Positions 1 through 10,984 of a stretch of 64,000 bases of DNA are shown here, one piece after another (position 1 is the stretch's first letter; the number at the start of each line of letters is the position of its first letter). The stretch comes from Boswellia sacra. Its lineage: Eukaryota > Streptophyta > Magnoliopsida > Sapindales > Burseraceae. Made by a program: the position numbers and the translations under genes. The stretch spans positions 156,412 through 220,411 of the forward strand of contig SNVD02005030.1 in NCBI GenBank assembly GCA_013180625.2, given 5' to 3'. A model generated the notes under the pieces. That model had not been told where the DNA came from, did no database searches, and saw nothing but the letters and a program-made list of their open reading frames with translations.

Positions 1-217
1 AGGCCACCATATCAGCAAATAGAGCAGGTCTGCGAATCTCACGTCTTGGCCTATCAACTGCAATAGATTCTTGTTGCTGTTGAGGTTCCTGAGTAGAACC
101 CTCACTATCATCTCTCAAATCCTCCTCTGTCATAGGAGTACTATCATCTATCTCAACAGATCTAACTGGGTTCAATGTCATCGTTTCAAACTCCACCTGC
201 TGTTGAGTATGCTCCAC

Positions 218-1930
218 CTACTGTGGAGTACCATTCACCTTTGTCTGATTTTCTGATTTCTTCAACATTGAAGACTCATCAAATGTCACATCTCTGCCGG
301 ATACAATCTTCCTCGAACTAGGACACCATAGACGGTATCCTTTCACTCCTGAAGCAAATCCCAAGAAAATCGCTTTCTTGGCTCTAGAATCCAGCTTAGA
401 TTCTTTCACATGATAATATGTAGGAGAACCAAAAACATGTAAAGAATCATAATCAGAAACAGGTTGTCCAGACCATACCTCTAATGGAGTTCTATCACCA
501 ATAGCAGCTGAAGGTAGACGATTGATGAGATGACACGCATAGGTCACAGCCTCAGCCCAAAATTCCTTGCCTAACCCAGCATTAGACAACATACACCAAA
601 CTTTCTCCAGCAATGTCCGGTTCATGCGTTCTGCCACCCCATTCTGCTGCGGTGTACCTCTAACAGTAAAATGATGTACAATACCTTCATCTTGACACAA
701 TTTCAAAAACTGATCACTGCAATACTCACCACCATTGTCTGTTCTGAGATGCTTGATTTTCTTGCCAGTCTGTGTCTCAATCATCTTTTTCCATTTAAGG
801 AAAACACGGAGTACATCATATTTCGATTTCAAATAGTACACCCAAGTTCTTCTGGAAAAGTCATCAACAAAAGTAACAAAGTAGTGCCTACCTCCCATCG
901 ATGCGGTTTTAGTAGGTCCCCACACATCTGAGTGAACATAATCAAGAATACCCTTGGTATTATGAATAGCGGTGCCAAATTTCACTCTTTTCTGCTTTCC
1001 CAGAACACAATGCTCACAGAAATCCAGCTTGCAGGTCTTTGCACCTTTCAATAAGCCTCGCTTCACCAAACTGAATAAGGCTTTCTCACCTGCATGTCCC
1101 AAACGCATATGCCATAGTCTCGTGATCTCTGAATCTGTATCATTATCAGAAACCATAGCAGCTGATCGAATAACCGTACTACCATTATAGTAATACAAGT
1201 TGTTCCTCCTAGTGCCTTTCAATACCACAAGAGCGCTTGAAGTGACCCTCAGAATACCATCTCGAATAGATATACCACAGCCTTTAGATTCTAAGGCTCC
1301 CAAAGAGATGAGATTCTTCTTCAACTTCGGTACATACCGAACATCTGTCAGAACTCTAGTCAGTCTATCATGATTCCTCAATCGGATCGAACCTATCCCA
1401 ACAGTATGGCAAATATCATCATTGCCCATATACACAACTCCACAATCAAGCTCCTCAAACTGAAAGAACCAATCCCGATGTGGACACATATGATAAGTAC
1501 AACCCGAATCCATAATCCACTCATCAGAACCAGAAGTGGATAGGTGACCAGCTAGACATATATCTGACTCACTATCATCCTCACGCTCAACAACACATGC
1601 ATCAGAAACAGCCTTGCCCTTATCTTTCTTTTTCAACTTAGGACAATCTTTCTTCCAATGCCCTTTCTCACGACAAAAGGCACACTCATCTTTTCCTAAT
1701 CTACCCCTCGACCAAGATTTTCCCCTATTTCCTGGTTTCCTACTTTGACTACGCCCTCTCATTGTCAATGTATCTATTTTTGCATTTTTCACAATCACTG
1801 TCTTTTCTAATACAGTCGACGATGATGCAATCACCAATAACCAAGCTTCAAACAAATTATTATATTCAACAACTAGCAATCCAAAATCAACAGCCCAGAA
1901 CAGTAGTAAGTACTTCAATGAAATAGCCAC
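218..1930 (-). CDS. Copia gag(C-term)-protease-integrase fragment
   Basis: Part of a Copia polyprotein of 570 codons. In order it shows a basic region, a CCHC zinc knuckle (CAFCREKGHWKKDC, about residues 82-95), the protease active site DSGCTYHMC (near 140), the integrase HHCC zinc finger (LWHMRLGH ... CEHC, about 270-310) and the integrase core with SDVWGP, TDNGGEY and the E of QQNGVAER as the D,D,E triad. The frame stops at a TAG (218-220) but continues open in the same frame to base 1 with linker sequence typical of the integrase-RT junction. The stop is probably a mutated CAG. N-terminal gag is missing. Confidence 0.85.
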   Translation of the reverse strand: MAISLKYLLLFWAVDFGLLVVEYNNLFEAWLLVIASSSTVLEKTVIVKNAKIDTLTMRGRSQSRKPGNRGKSWSRGRLGKDECAFCREKGHWKKDCPKLKKKDKGKAVSDACVVEREDDSESDICLAGHLSTSGSDEWIMDSGCTYHMCPHRDWFFQFEELDCGVVYMGNDDICHTVGIGSIRLRNHDRLTRVLTDVRYVPKLKKNLISLGALESKGCGISIRDGILRVTSSALVVLKGTRRNNLYYYNGSTVIRSAAMVSDNDTDSEITRLWHMRLGHAGEKALFSLVKRGLLKGAKTCKLDFCEHCVLGKQKRVKFGTAIHNTKGILDYVHSDVWGPTKTASMGGRHYFVTFVDDFSRRTWVYYLKSKYDVLRVFLKWKKMIETQTGKKIKHLRTDNGGEYCSDQFLKLCQDEGIVHHFTVRGTPQQNGVAERMNRTLLEKVWCMLSNAGLGKEFWAEAVTYACHLINRLPSAAIGDRTPLEVWSGQPVSDYDSLHVFGSPTYYHVKESKLDSRAKKAIFLGFASGVKGYRLWCPSSRKIVSGRDVTFDESSMLKKSENQTKVNGTPQ

Positions 1931-1963
1931 TAACTACCAAAAACCTTCGGCTCTAATACCAAT

Positions 1964-2529
1964 TGTTATGCACAAGCGGAAGCGATAACTAATCGAACAA
2001 CCCAAAAATGCACAACCACAACTATGCCAGATAATTGAATACTATAGCAACTAAAGAGGCAACCAATCAACCAACAATGCAAAATAGAAAGAACACCAAG
2101 ATTTAACGAGGTTCGGTATAAATACCTATGTCCTCGGGCGCCGCTGAAGAAACTTTTCACTATCTTCAAAGAGAATTACAAACTTTTGGGCCACAATACA
2201 AATTCCACAACTATTGGGCCAAACTGCAATTACCCGAATACTTGGGCCAAACTGTAATTACCCAAATAATTGGGCAATACTACAAATACCCAAAATCAAA
2301 AGGAGAAAAACAAATATTACAAACTTTAGGGTCCTTACTGAAAAGGCCCTTAAACTATGAGGTCTTATATGTGAGACCTTACAAATATAGAGGGGTGAAG
2401 GATATTTCACTTAGGACACATAAAACTCTCCCACATGGCTTCTTTTATAAGGGCCACATGAGACCCATGTTTTTCTCCTTACCGATGTGGGATCCTTGCA
2501 TATGAGCCAATCAAAGAAAAAAACCAACA
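1964..2529 (-). repeat. 5' LTR of Copia-1 (566 bp)
   Basis: On the plus strand it begins TGTTATGCAC at 1964 and ends with CCAACA at 2529, giving TG..CA ends on the minus strand. The minus strand has a TATA-like TATAAAAG around 2443-2450, a fair candidate promoter. Around 2185-2300 there are about four degenerate copies of a 30-bp unit containing TTGGGCC and AATTACCC. The boundary next to the primer-binding site is clear; the outer boundary is inferred from the TG start, since the partner LTR is outside the window. Confidence 0.8.
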
Positions 2530-2589
2530 GTATCCCTATCTTATTGAAAAGTCATCATCGACCTTCCTTCTATTAAATTTTCCATTAAA
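2530..2589 (+). repeat. Left arm of 60-bp inverted repeat
   Basis: This 60-bp stretch, starting GTATCCCTATCTTATT, matches the reverse complement of 14518-14577 at 54 of 60 positions by eye. If the Tekay element (4394-14413) is removed, the two arms lie about 1.9 kb apart and enclose the RING pseudogene. They could be terminal repeats of a gene-carrying DNA transposon or two copies of an unrelated repeat. The outer end is hidden by Copia-1. Confidence 0.6.
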
Positions 2590-2819
2590 CCTTGTAAATA
2601 AATTGATAAGAGAGGGTTAAGATCGTTTTTTGCAAGAGGGACAGTCAACCATTTGTAAAGTTGAAGTCAAAAGCTAAAATTTTCCACCATCTTGCCCCTC
2701 GTCTTCGCGCGTCTTGACTTAGTCCCCATTGTGCTTTTCGCCTCAATTTCTTCCTTTGTCTTTGCGCCTCTTGACCTAACGGCTCATCTTCATTCAACCT
2801 TCGCCCTTTCTACGCTGAG
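2590..2819. other. No gene seen
   Basis: Sequence between the inverted arm and the first exon-like piece of the RING pseudogene. It includes a C/T-rich stretch (about 2680-2820) that could be an old 5' untranslated region. No convincing coding signal. Confidence 0.4.
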
Positions 2820-4186
2820 GAAGGTCATGAAGCATCACATAACTCGCAACGGTAAGGATTTGGATTTCATTGGTACTGGAAAGCAGTAGCAGCAGCAGAA
2901 ATTTTTAATTGTTTTGGATTTCAGGCCAATAGTTCTGCCAAATTGAAGCAGTGCAAACTTGATGCTCGTTGCAAGAAATGGCTCTCTCAAGGTAAGCAAA
3001 ACGATATTTTCCTTTACAAAGTGGACACCTATTTCTGCAATGACTGAACTGATTTTATTAATCACATTTTCTTTGTCTTGTTATTGTTATTATTATTTTG
3101 GATTTCTGATGATTTGGTGCATGTTAGGTGCGGTGAAGAACAAGGAATGCAAGGAAGGAGACTGACGGGTCGTTAGACAATATAAGGCAGAGAGATGATG
3201 ACAACAATAACGATGGATCGATCCACCATGACAGCGATTCAGATTCGCCATGAAACGCCTAATCGACAACCTCTTGGGTGGTGGGAGCCCTGATACAGGC
3301 ATGAATTTCATTGGGCTGGCAGCAGTAGCAGCAGCGACAGCAGTGTTAGTGGTAGCAGCACTAATGGCTGTTGCTCCGGTAGCATCAACGAAGAGGAGGA
3401 AGACGATGGCTATTTGGACGATTGGGAGGCGGTAGCTGATGCTTCAGTGGCTGATGATGACAATTTTAACAATAAACAATAATAGAACATGATAATCCAC
3501 TAGATCAAATTCACACTAACTTGTCATACACACATGGCTGATGAACAGACTTCAGAGTTTGAGGAATGCTCAAGTATTCGTCATTACAGGAGGCCAGATA
3601 TGCAGCTTCACATGCGTGCATAAGCTTACAGAGCTGACAACAGAAGAATTATTGCTCATAGCATGAGCCAGGACAACTGGAGGTCTTCGAGGGTAGAAAT
3701 TTGTTGCAGGAATTTTCTCCTGCTCTGAATAATGACTCGGGTTTAGATTCTGCTAATTCAATGCTTGATAGCACGATAATGGTGCCAAGGGTCTCGGGGA
3801 ATAATAATACGAGGGCATGGAGGCCTGATGACGTTTTTAGACCTCAAAGTCTACGTAATTTGGTAAAGCAGAGGAGTTTTCTGGCGAGTGATTGACATTT
3901 TGGTCATGGAGGGGTTCCTTGGGCTTGCAACAATGCGCTAACAGTTCCCTCTTCATGTCCAATATGTTGTGAGGCATTGGAGTACACAGATTCAAATTTT
4001 CTGCCTTGCTTATGTGGGTTCCACCTCTGTTTGTTTTGTCACAAGAGGATTCTTGAGGAGAATGAGCGTCGTCCATGCTGCAGGAAACCATATAAACGTG
4101 ATCAAGTTGAGCTGGAGGCAAGTGTACAAGGAGGTAGCCTGACGTTTCGATTGGCATGTTCTTCTAACATGATTGCAAGGACTTAG
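2820..4186 (+). pseudogene. RING-type zinc finger gene copy, intron-bearing, decayed
   Basis: A decayed copy of a plant RING (C4C4/CNOT4-like) protein gene. Pieces seen in order: a possible first exon ending at 2851 (G|GTAAGG); an exon at 2925-2991 coding for KLKQCKLDARCKKWLSQ, between TTTCAG and GTAAGC; intron 2992-3127; an exon from 3128 coding KNKECKEGD; a Ser-rich and acidic stretch (around 3310-3480, with EEEEDDGYLDDWEAVADA); then 3701-4186 with CPICCEALEYTDSNFLPC, CGFHLCLFCHKRI and the RING end. There are frameshifts, an in-frame TGA at 3893-3895 that fits a mutated Trp codon, and the usual final CPGC-type zinc pair reads RPCC, losing one ligand. The retained intron shows it is a DNA-level copy, not a retrocopy. 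The family is recognised from the RING spacing; no exact gene name can be given. Confidence 0.75.
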
Positions 4187-4393
4187 AAAGAAGAGTCGCC
4201 ACATCATCTCTGTTTTTGTGAATTATGTATGTTGGGTCTATCTTTTTGACGTGCCTTTGTGCTGTTATGTTAGTGTTAGATTCATTGTCATAGACTTTTA
4301 GATGTTGAAATGGGATTCCTGTGTTTTTGCACCTGGGAATTAAGCTTCCTCTCTTATGAGTTTGGTTCTTATTTGCATGGTGCATGTGCTAAT
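4187..4393. other. 3' flank of RING pseudogene
   Basis: AT-rich sequence that may be the old 3' untranslated region of the RING gene. It ends with CTAAT (4389-4393), the left TSD of the Tekay element, so this sequence was once continuous with 14419 onward. Confidence 0.5.
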
Positions 4394-6991
4394 TGTAATA
4401 TCCTAAATTTTGTAATGTACATTATATCATGTGTTATGGTTACATATGTATTAATGCATATGTAATGTATTTGAATTGTATTGTAATAAATGAAAGAATG
4501 AGGGGCTTAATGAAAGAGTATTGGGTTTAATGGTTATAAAGGAGGAGAGAAGGACTAAATAGAAATTTGGCCTAATATTTGTCTTTAAATGGGAAGAGTT
4601 CTAGAATTCTTTCATTTCTTTCCTTGTTTACACGTTCCCAGCCCTCTACACTCTCAAAAAAATTTTCACACAACCCATCAAGGAATCAAGGGAGAAAAAG
4701 GAGGGAGAAGGAAGAAAGAAGTGGTAAGAACTCACCATTTTTCCTTAAAATCCTTGTCTTAGTGCGTGTGTTTGCAAGAATAATTTTTTGGGTTGTGATG
4801 TGAGTATGTGAATTGTTGTTTGTTCTGCTGGAAATTTGTGTGGAAACATGAATTTGAATGAGTTTTTAATGCATCTAAGTAAGGAGATGAAGATATAAGC
4901 TAGAAATTTGAGTTTAGTTCAATCCTGGAAATTTTTGCTTACATTGAGCAGCGTAGGTTCCGAAAATTACCAAAAATCAGGGGGACATTTTATTGTTCTG
5001 AAATTTTTATGGATGAAAATAGACATGTCCAGGAGTGTAAAGCAATTGGATTCACTCAAAAATTCGAAGTAGGTGAATTGTAGTGAATTTTTGAATTTCT
5101 GATATGGTATTGCACATTTCCCCTGTCTTAGAACAGAGGAGGGGAAGACGATTTTTGTTGAAGGTCCAAATCTTCATAGAATTAGCTAATTTTTGGTGTG
5201 CAAGTCCTTTTATGTATAATATATATGAGAATATAAATTTTCACGGAGATTGAAGCTCTGTGTGAATAGTTATAGATTTTTAAAGTTGGGTTGATAAAAC
5301 TAGAATTTTTAGTTTCCAAAACAGGGCAGTTAGAAATAATTGGATTTGAATGAGTTAAACACCTTGAAAGGCCATGATTTGTGGTATGGAGGTGTATATA
5401 TATGTTATATACTAGCCTGTAAATTTTTATCGCCAATTGAGTAGGATTGCAATTCCTACAAATTTTTAAGTCTGTCCTGTTCAGTGAAGCGAATGCAATG
5501 GCAGAATCTTTGAGGTAACGAATTTGATTATTTTGATGACCAAATGACCCCAATTGGCTCTAAAAATTTTAAGAAGACATGATATATAAGTGTAAAAGAT
5601 GTTTACCCAATTGTGTGAATTTTTGGAAATAGACAATTGTTATTATAAATTGTTTGTCAAAGTAAGTATAGAAATAGAGCCAAAAATGGGAAATGTTTTA
5701 CAAGTGTATGGTGACCTAACAAGAGATTTTTGTTTTATTTTTAGGTCAATCACAAGCATCGAAAAGCAGCCGTACAAGGTAAGTAAGCTAACTATTCTTA
5801 GGCCACAATAAATTGTGTACTGTATGTATGTAATTTTGTGGATTGTAACACTGTTAATTGCCAGCGCCTTGATGCTTGAATGTGAGATATTGTGACTGTT
5901 CAAGAAGGTTGATATCGAACTTCTTTTATGTGTGATTGATTGTGAATGGTTAAACATGATTGGCATGCCAAGACCTAGGAAGTTTAGCTCTCATGGCTTG
6001 AGGGGAGGTCTGGACCATGTGTTTCTCTAGACAAGATTCGGTAGCATGGGCCCGGTATCACCCGGATTGTCAGACTAGCCTCAAGCTATTTCAAGTGTAG
6101 GCATCTAAATGTATTCGTACTGTTCTATACTATTCCATGGCTCGAGGGGAGGTCTGGACCATGTGTTTCTCTAGATGGGATTCGGTAGCATGAGCCTGGT
6201 ATCACCCAGATTGTCAGACTAGCCTTGAGCAGTCTGTGCTCCCGTGGCTTAAGGGGAGGTCTGGACCATGTGTTTCTCTAGATGAGATTTGGTAGCATGG
6301 GCTCGGTATCACCCGGATTGTCAGACTAGCCTTGAGCTATTATATGGGAACTGACTGTGAAATGAAAAGTCCTACCTTGATTGGAGAGTCTTTTCCCCCA
6401 GGTGACTGTAACTGATACTGTGGAAGCTTCCTCATTATGTGATTGTGATTATACATGAAAAGGCGATGAGTAGAGAAATGTGAACTCACTTTGAGGTTGA
6501 ATTGGCCTACAGAGGTCTAGACAGAAAATTGGCGCGGGAGCGCAAATGTAACCGAAGTGAATTCTAGGGCATTCCTTCTTTAATAAGTTAGCTCATGCTT
6601 GTGTATTTAGAATTGGATAGTTTCATACTGTGGACTGAATTCTATTGTTATTGTTTATTGCTGTATATTCATTTAGCTTACTTACTGAGTTTTACTCATT
6701 AAAGTTGTTGTGTGCCTCAGGTAAGCAGTAGATTGAGTTTTGGATGGAGGACTTTTGGCATTACCGACAGAGTTCCCTTGGAAACCATAGACCGCTGCTT
6801 TATATTAGCATAACCATACTGTAGATTTTCTTTTGATTTTTGAATGTACTTAAATACAGTAGATTGAGGGGGTTGTGATTAGGAACTCTTTTTGAGTGAT
6901 ACTTATATTAATTTTGAAAGAAATATTAGAGTTTACATATAAAGGACTACATAAAATGTTATTTTCTGTGTGTTCAGTATGGATTGTGACA
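4394..6991 (+). repeat. 5' LTR of Tekay element (2598 bp)
   Basis: Starts TGTAATATCC and ends GTGACA, and is matched end to end by 11819-14413. I count about 7 mismatches in the first roughly 245 bp, so the two LTRs are a few per cent apart. A TATA-like TATAAA at 4535-4540 is a candidate promoter. Small ORFs seen in both LTR copies (for example at 4579-4803 and, on the minus strand, 5643-5966) are conserved only because the LTRs are copies, and I do not regard them as genes. Confidence 0.95.
5992..6340 (+). repeat. Three tandem ~115-bp repeats in Tekay 5' LTR
   Basis: Three diverged units begin near 5992, 6136 and 6243. Each has the order TGGCTTGAGGGGAGGTCTGG, then CTCTAGA, then GGTATCACCCGGATTGTCAG and a GCCTTGAGC-like end. 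The same three units recur in the 3' LTR (about 13414-13760), so the array predates this insertion. Confidence 0.85.
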
Positions 6992-6995
6992 GTAG

Positions 6996-7007
6996 TGGTA
7001 TCAGAGC
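6996..7007 (+). other. Primer-binding site (tRNA-iMet type)
   Basis: TGGTATCAGAGC lies four bases after the 5' LTR. This is the usual plant LTR retrotransposon site complementary to the 3' end of initiator-methionine tRNA. Confidence 0.95.
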
Positions 7008-7267
7008 ATAGGTTTAAAGTTCTGTAGACACTTTTGTTGCAAGCGTTAAGGGAACCAAGTCCATGCCAAATCCTCCATAGTAAGTAAGATTGATAATTGT
7101 TTGATTTCCTTTTTGAAATCTCTGAAATGGTTGTCTATGATGAGGAGTGCTAACTATTATTATTAGTAGTATTATTGTTATTTATATTGTGCCTTATTCT
7201 GTTTTGATGATCATAATTGACAGCCATGTCTCGACCGGGATGACCCAGGAGAGCCGATAACCCTACC

Positions 7268-7984
7268 ATGGAGGAACTGAGGAGGGTTAGCTCTACATCC
7301 AGAGTGAGACGAACTCCGGAGCTAGATGAACCTGCTTTGGTTAGAAATAGAAGACCGAAGAGGCAGGCTAGGACTAGTAGCAGCTCACGGGCTCAGGACA
7401 CTACAATCCAGGAGTTGGTGCAGATTCTGACAGACGTGAGACGAGAGGTTGCACAACCTAGTTCCACCACCACTTCTGAAAATATACAAGTAGTGGAACA
7501 GTTTAGAAGACTCAACCCTCCATCCTTTACAGGCTCAACAGACCCATTAGCTGTAGAAGAATGGGTTCGTGAAATGGAGAAAATATTCGAGCTTATGGGG
7601 TGTACTGACGCACAACGGCTCACATGCGCTACTTTTATGCTAAAGGGTAGCTCAAGTTACTGGTGGGAAATGACCAAGAGAGCTCACACTGGGGAAGATG
7701 GAGTGCTTACTTGGGCTCAGTTTAAAGAGTTGTTTTACGACAAGTACTTCCCTCAGTCATTAAAGAATGAGAAGATTGCTGAATTTGTACAGTTAACTCA
7801 GGGGTCCATGTCCCTCACAGAATATGAAAGGAAGTTCGAGGCTTTCTCCAGATTTGCCTCACAACTCATCAGTACAGAAGAAGAGAAAGCCAAGTTCTTT
7901 GAGAGAGGCCTGAAACCCAAAATTCGAAGGCACGTGGCAGTTCTAGAATTGAAAAGCTACAGTGCAGTGCTGAGGAAGGCTTAG
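7268..7984 (+). CDS. Tekay gag, capsid part (ends at premature TAG)
   Basis: This 238-codon frame codes for the Retrotrans_gag capsid region, with LNPPSFTGSTDPLAVEEWV, then WWEMTKRAH, LFYDKYFPQSL and YERKFEAFSRFA. It begins at an ATG after an untranslated leader of about 260 nt. It stops at a TAG (7982-7984) that fits a mutated CAG; the same frame continues through a Lys-rich stretch with a second stop (TGA near 8063) to the zinc knuckle of the next segment. The protein packages element RNA in virus-like particles. Confidence 0.85.
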   Translation: MEELRRVSSTSRVRRTPELDEPALVRNRRPKRQARTSSSSRAQDTTIQELVQILTDVRREVAQPSSTTTSENIQVVEQFRRLNPPSFTGSTDPLAVEEWVREMEKIFELMGCTDAQRLTCATFMLKGSSSYWWEMTKRAHTGEDGVLTWAQFKELFYDKYFPQSLKNEKIAEFVQLTQGSMSLTEYERKFEAFSRFASQLISTEEEKAKFFERGLKPKIRRHVAVLELKSYSAVLRKA

Positions 7985-8170
7985 ATATTGGCCAGAGATG
8001 AAGAAATGACTGAAGCTGGCAAGTCTAAAGAAGAGGGTTATAGTCCTCAACCAAGGAAGCCATGAAAGAACAATAGCAAACGGTTCAAGAAAGGTAAGGG
8101 AAAGAAGAAGCAAAATACGGGAAGGAAAGAATTTCCTGTATGTGACATATGCCACATACCACATAAAGGA

Positions 8171-8845
8171 ATGTGTCATTTCAAGACTGGAGCGTGCTTC
8201 CAGTGTGGAAAAATCGGACACTTTGTTGCATCATGTCCTGAAGCTAGTCAAGCTCCAATTGCTCCTGGTAGAGTTCAGAATACTCTGGGAAGAGAACCAC
8301 GAGCACAAGGAAGAGTCTATGCCCTCACCACCACCGAAGCATGGGAGGCTCCATCGGTTGTTTCTGGTATTATCTCTGTTCTTGGTCATAATGCTTATGT
8401 ATTGTTTGATTTAGGTGCCACTCATTCCTTTATGTCTCATACTTTTGCTCATAAAGTGAAGGTAAAGCCTTCAATTATGGAGGTTGAGATGTGTGCCTCT
8501 ACTCCTTCGGGGATAACATTGTGTGCTAGAGAAGAGTTGAAATCTTGCCCGATCAAAATAGACAGCCAAGAGTTAGAGGCCAATCTAATCATCTTGGAGA
8601 TGCGTGATTTTGATGTGATTCTGGGTATGGATTGGCTATCTAAATATCATGCAGATGTCAAGTGTTTTGAGAAGAAAGTGGTATTCCATACTCCACTCGG
8701 ATTGGAGTGTAGCTTTGTCGGGGTGGATATAGTTTCATTGCCACGGATTGTTTTAGCTTTGAAAGCCCAAAAGTTCCTTCGGAGGGGATTTATGGGTTTC
8801 TTGGCTTGTGTTATGGAGATACCGAAGGACGAAAAGAGTATTTAG
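8171..8845 (+). CDS. Tekay zinc knuckle and protease segment
   Basis: In the same frame as gag. It carries the CCHC knuckle CFQCGKIGHFVASC and then the aspartic protease. The active site reads DLGATHSF where the family has DSGATHSF, so the catalytic-loop Ser codon has become Leu (TCA to TTA fits a C-to-T change) and the protease is probably dead. The frame ends at a TAG (8843-8845) just before the RT part. Confidence 0.85.
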   Translation: MCHFKTGACFQCGKIGHFVASCPEASQAPIAPGRVQNTLGREPRAQGRVYALTTTEAWEAPSVVSGIISVLGHNAYVLFDLGATHSFMSHTFAHKVKVKPSIMEVEMCASTPSGITLCAREELKSCPIKIDSQELEANLIILEMRDFDVILGMDWLSKYHADVKCFEKKVVFHTPLGLECSFVGVDIVSLPRIVLALKAQKFLRRGFMGFLACVMEIPKDEKSI

Positions 8846-8854
8846 AACATTCCA

Positions 8855-10984
8855 GTGGTAAATGAATTTACAGATGTGTTCCCAGAAGAATTACCCGGAC
8901 TCCCTCCTGATCGAGAGATTGAATTCACTATCGATCTTTTACCGGGAACCACTCCCATATCCAAAGTTCCATATCGGATGTCACCAACAGAACTCAAGGA
9001 ACTGAAGGAGAAGTTACAAGAGTTACTGGATAAGGGTTTCATCCGTCCCAGTGTCTCACCTTTGAGAGCACCACTTCTATTTGTGAAGAAAAAGGATGGG
9101 AAAATGAGATTGTGCATTGATTATCGTGAGTTGAATCGGGTGACCATAAAGAACAAGTATCCCCTCCCAAGGATTGATGATCTACTTGATCAGTTACATG
9201 GGGAAAATGTGTTTTCCAAGATTGATCTTCGATCCGGATACCATCAGTTAAAGATTAGAAAGGAAGACATTTTCAAGACTGCCTTTCGAACGAGATATGG
9301 GCACTATGAATTCTTGGTGCTGCCTTTCAGACTCACGAATGCTCCAACCGCTTTCATGGATCTTATGAACCGTGTTTTCAAGGAATTCTTGGATAAATTC
9401 GTCATTGTGTTTATTGATGATATTTTGGTGTATTCTAAAAATTCTAAAGAACACGAAGAGCAGTTGAGAAGGGTGCTGCAACTATTAAGAGAGAAGAAAC
9501 TGTATGCCAAATTCAAGAAATGTGAGTTTTGGCTCAATCAGATTTCCTTCTTAGGTCACATTATTTCAGGTGATAGGGTCTCAGTAGACCCAAACAAAGT
9601 GGAAGCTATTGTGAAGTGGCCGAGACCGACTAATGTAACTGAAGTGCGTAGCTTTCTGGGATTGGCTGGATACTATAGGAGATTTGTTGAAGGCTTTTCC
9701 AAGATAGCCTCGCCCTTAACACAGTTGACCAGGAAGAATGTACCTTTTGTATGGTCAGAAGACTGTGAGAAGAGTTTCCAGGAACTCAAGAACCGATTAG
9801 TGACAACTCCAGTACTGACTATTCCTTCTGGTTCAGAAGGATTTATGATATACAGTGATGCTTCTAAGAACGGGTTGGGGTGTGTTTTGATACAAAATGG
9901 CAAGGTTATAGCCTATGCATCTCAACAATTAAAAGACTATGAGAAGAATTACCCTACCCATGATCTAGAACTGGCAGCAGTGGTATTTGCATTGAAGATT
10001 TGGAGGCATTACTTATACAGAGCAAGATGTGAGATCTATACCGACCATAAGAGCCTTAAATATTTCTTTACTCAGAAGGAATTAAATATGAGGCAAAGGC
10101 GATGGCTTGAATTGGTCAAAGATTATGATTGTGTCATTAATTATCATCCTGGAAAAGCGAATGTGGTGGCGGATGCCCTGAGTAGAAAGTCATCTGGACA
10201 TATGGCGGCTTTAATCACCACACAACGGTCAATAATGCAAGATCTGGAGAAACTTGCTATTGAGATTGTTCAGCTGAATGAATGCTTATACTTGGCTTCA
10301 TTGGTCGTGCAACCCACCATTATTGAGAAGATCAAGAAGAGTCAATGTGAAGATGCCTTTTTGAAGAAGGTGAGGGAAGAAGTTCCATTGAGGAAGAGGC
10401 TAGGTTTTGTTATCTCCTTCGACGGAGTATTATACTTCGAAGGAAGATTGTGTGTGCCTAATGTGATGGAATTGAAACAAGAAATTTTGAATGAAGCACA
10501 TAATTCTCCTTATTCAGTGCATCCTGGCTGTACAAAGATGTATAGGGATCTCTGGAATAACTATTGGTGGGTTGGTATGAAGAAGAAAATAGCTCAATTT
10601 GTTGAACAATGCTTAATTTGCCAACAATTTAAAGTCGAACATCAAAGGCCATCGGGATTACTTAATCCACTATCAATATCGGAATGGAAATGGGAACACA
10701 TCACTATGGATTTTGTTGTGGGTCTACTGAGGACTAGGAATGGATGCGATGCAATTTGGGTGATTGTGGACAGGTTGACGAAATCAGCACATTTTCTTCC
10801 TGTGCGCACTACCTTCACTATGGACAGATATGCCCTGCTCTATGTAGATGAGATTGTTAGACTACATGGAGTACCGGTATCTATTGTTTCGGATCGGGAC
10901 CCAAGATTCACCTCCCAATTCTGGAAAAGTTTACATAAGGCTTTGGGCACTAAACTAAAGTTCAGCACGACTTTTCATCCTTAA
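8855..10984 (+). CDS. Tekay reverse transcriptase-RNase H-integrase
   Basis: 709 codons in the gag frame. RT shows [27 protein letters not shown], motif [11 protein letters not shown], motif [11 protein letters not shown] (the usual Gly is Arg) and motif [10 protein letters not shown]. RNase H has [23 protein letters not shown] and YTDHKSL, ending at ADALSRK. Integrase begins with the HHCC finger (HPGC ... CLICQQF), followed by DFVVGL, SDRDPRF and the end of the core. The TAA at 10982-10984 sits where the invariant FHPQTDGQSE motif has Gln, so it is a CAA-to-TAA change. Confidence 0.92.
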   Translation: MVNEFTDVFPEELPGLPPDREIEFTIDLLPGTTPISKVPYRMSPTELKELKEKLQELLDKGFIRPSVSPLRAPLLFVKKKDGKMRLCIDYRELNRVTIKNKYPLPRIDDLLDQLHGENVFSKIDLRSGYHQLKIRKEDIFKTAFRTRYGHYEFLVLPFRLTNAPTAFMDLMNRVFKEFLDKFVIVFIDDILVYSKNSKEHEEQLRRVLQLLREKKLYAKFKKCEFWLNQISFLGHIISGDRVSVDPNKVEAIVKWPRPTNVTEVRSFLGLAGYYRRFVEGFSKIASPLTQLTRKNVPFVWSEDCEKSFQELKNRLVTTPVLTIPSGSEGFMIYSDASKNGLGCVLIQNGKVIAYASQQLKDYEKNYPTHDLELAAVVFALKIWRHYLYRARCEIYTDHKSLKYFFTQKELNMRQRRWLELVKDYDCVINYHPGKANVVADALSRKSSGHMAALITTQRSIMQDLEKLAIEIVQLNECLYLASLVVQPTIIEKIKKSQCEDAFLKKVREEVPLRKRLGFVISFDGVLYFEGRLCVPNVMELKQEILNEAHNSPYSVHPGCTKMYRDLWNNYWWVGMKKKIAQFVEQCLICQQFKVEHQRPSGLLNPLSISEWKWEHITMDFVVGLLRTRNGCDAIWVIVDRLTKSAHFLPVRTTFTMDRYALLYVDEIVRLHGVPVSIVSDRDPRFTSQFWKSLHKALGTKLKFSTTFHP

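Larger units (their letters stand above)
1..2529 (-). mobile_element. Copia retrotransposon (Copia-1), cut by window edge
   Basis: A minus-strand Ty1/copia element. Its 5' LTR is at 1964-2529, followed on the minus strand by a primer-binding site (around 1949-1962, variant of the initiator-Met type TGGTATCAGAGC) and a gag-pol reading frame running to the left edge. Most of the capsid part of gag is missing: only about 80 codons precede the zinc knuckle, so the element is internally deleted. RT, RNase H and the 3' LTR must lie left of base 1 if present. The LTR is inserted exactly at the outer end of the inverted arm that starts at 2530; the predicted TSD is the 5 bases GTATC at 2530-2534, but the other copy is out of view. 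Confidence 0.9.

Noticed and set aside
4579..4803. Small ORF repeated at 12004-12228, and minus-strand ORF 5643-5966 repeated at 13066-13389
   Set aside because: They recur only because the two LTRs are copies. They show no codon-type conservation, and similar ORFs occur by chance.
6996..7007. tRNA gene
   Set aside because: Only the 12-base primer-binding complement is present; there is no cloverleaf.
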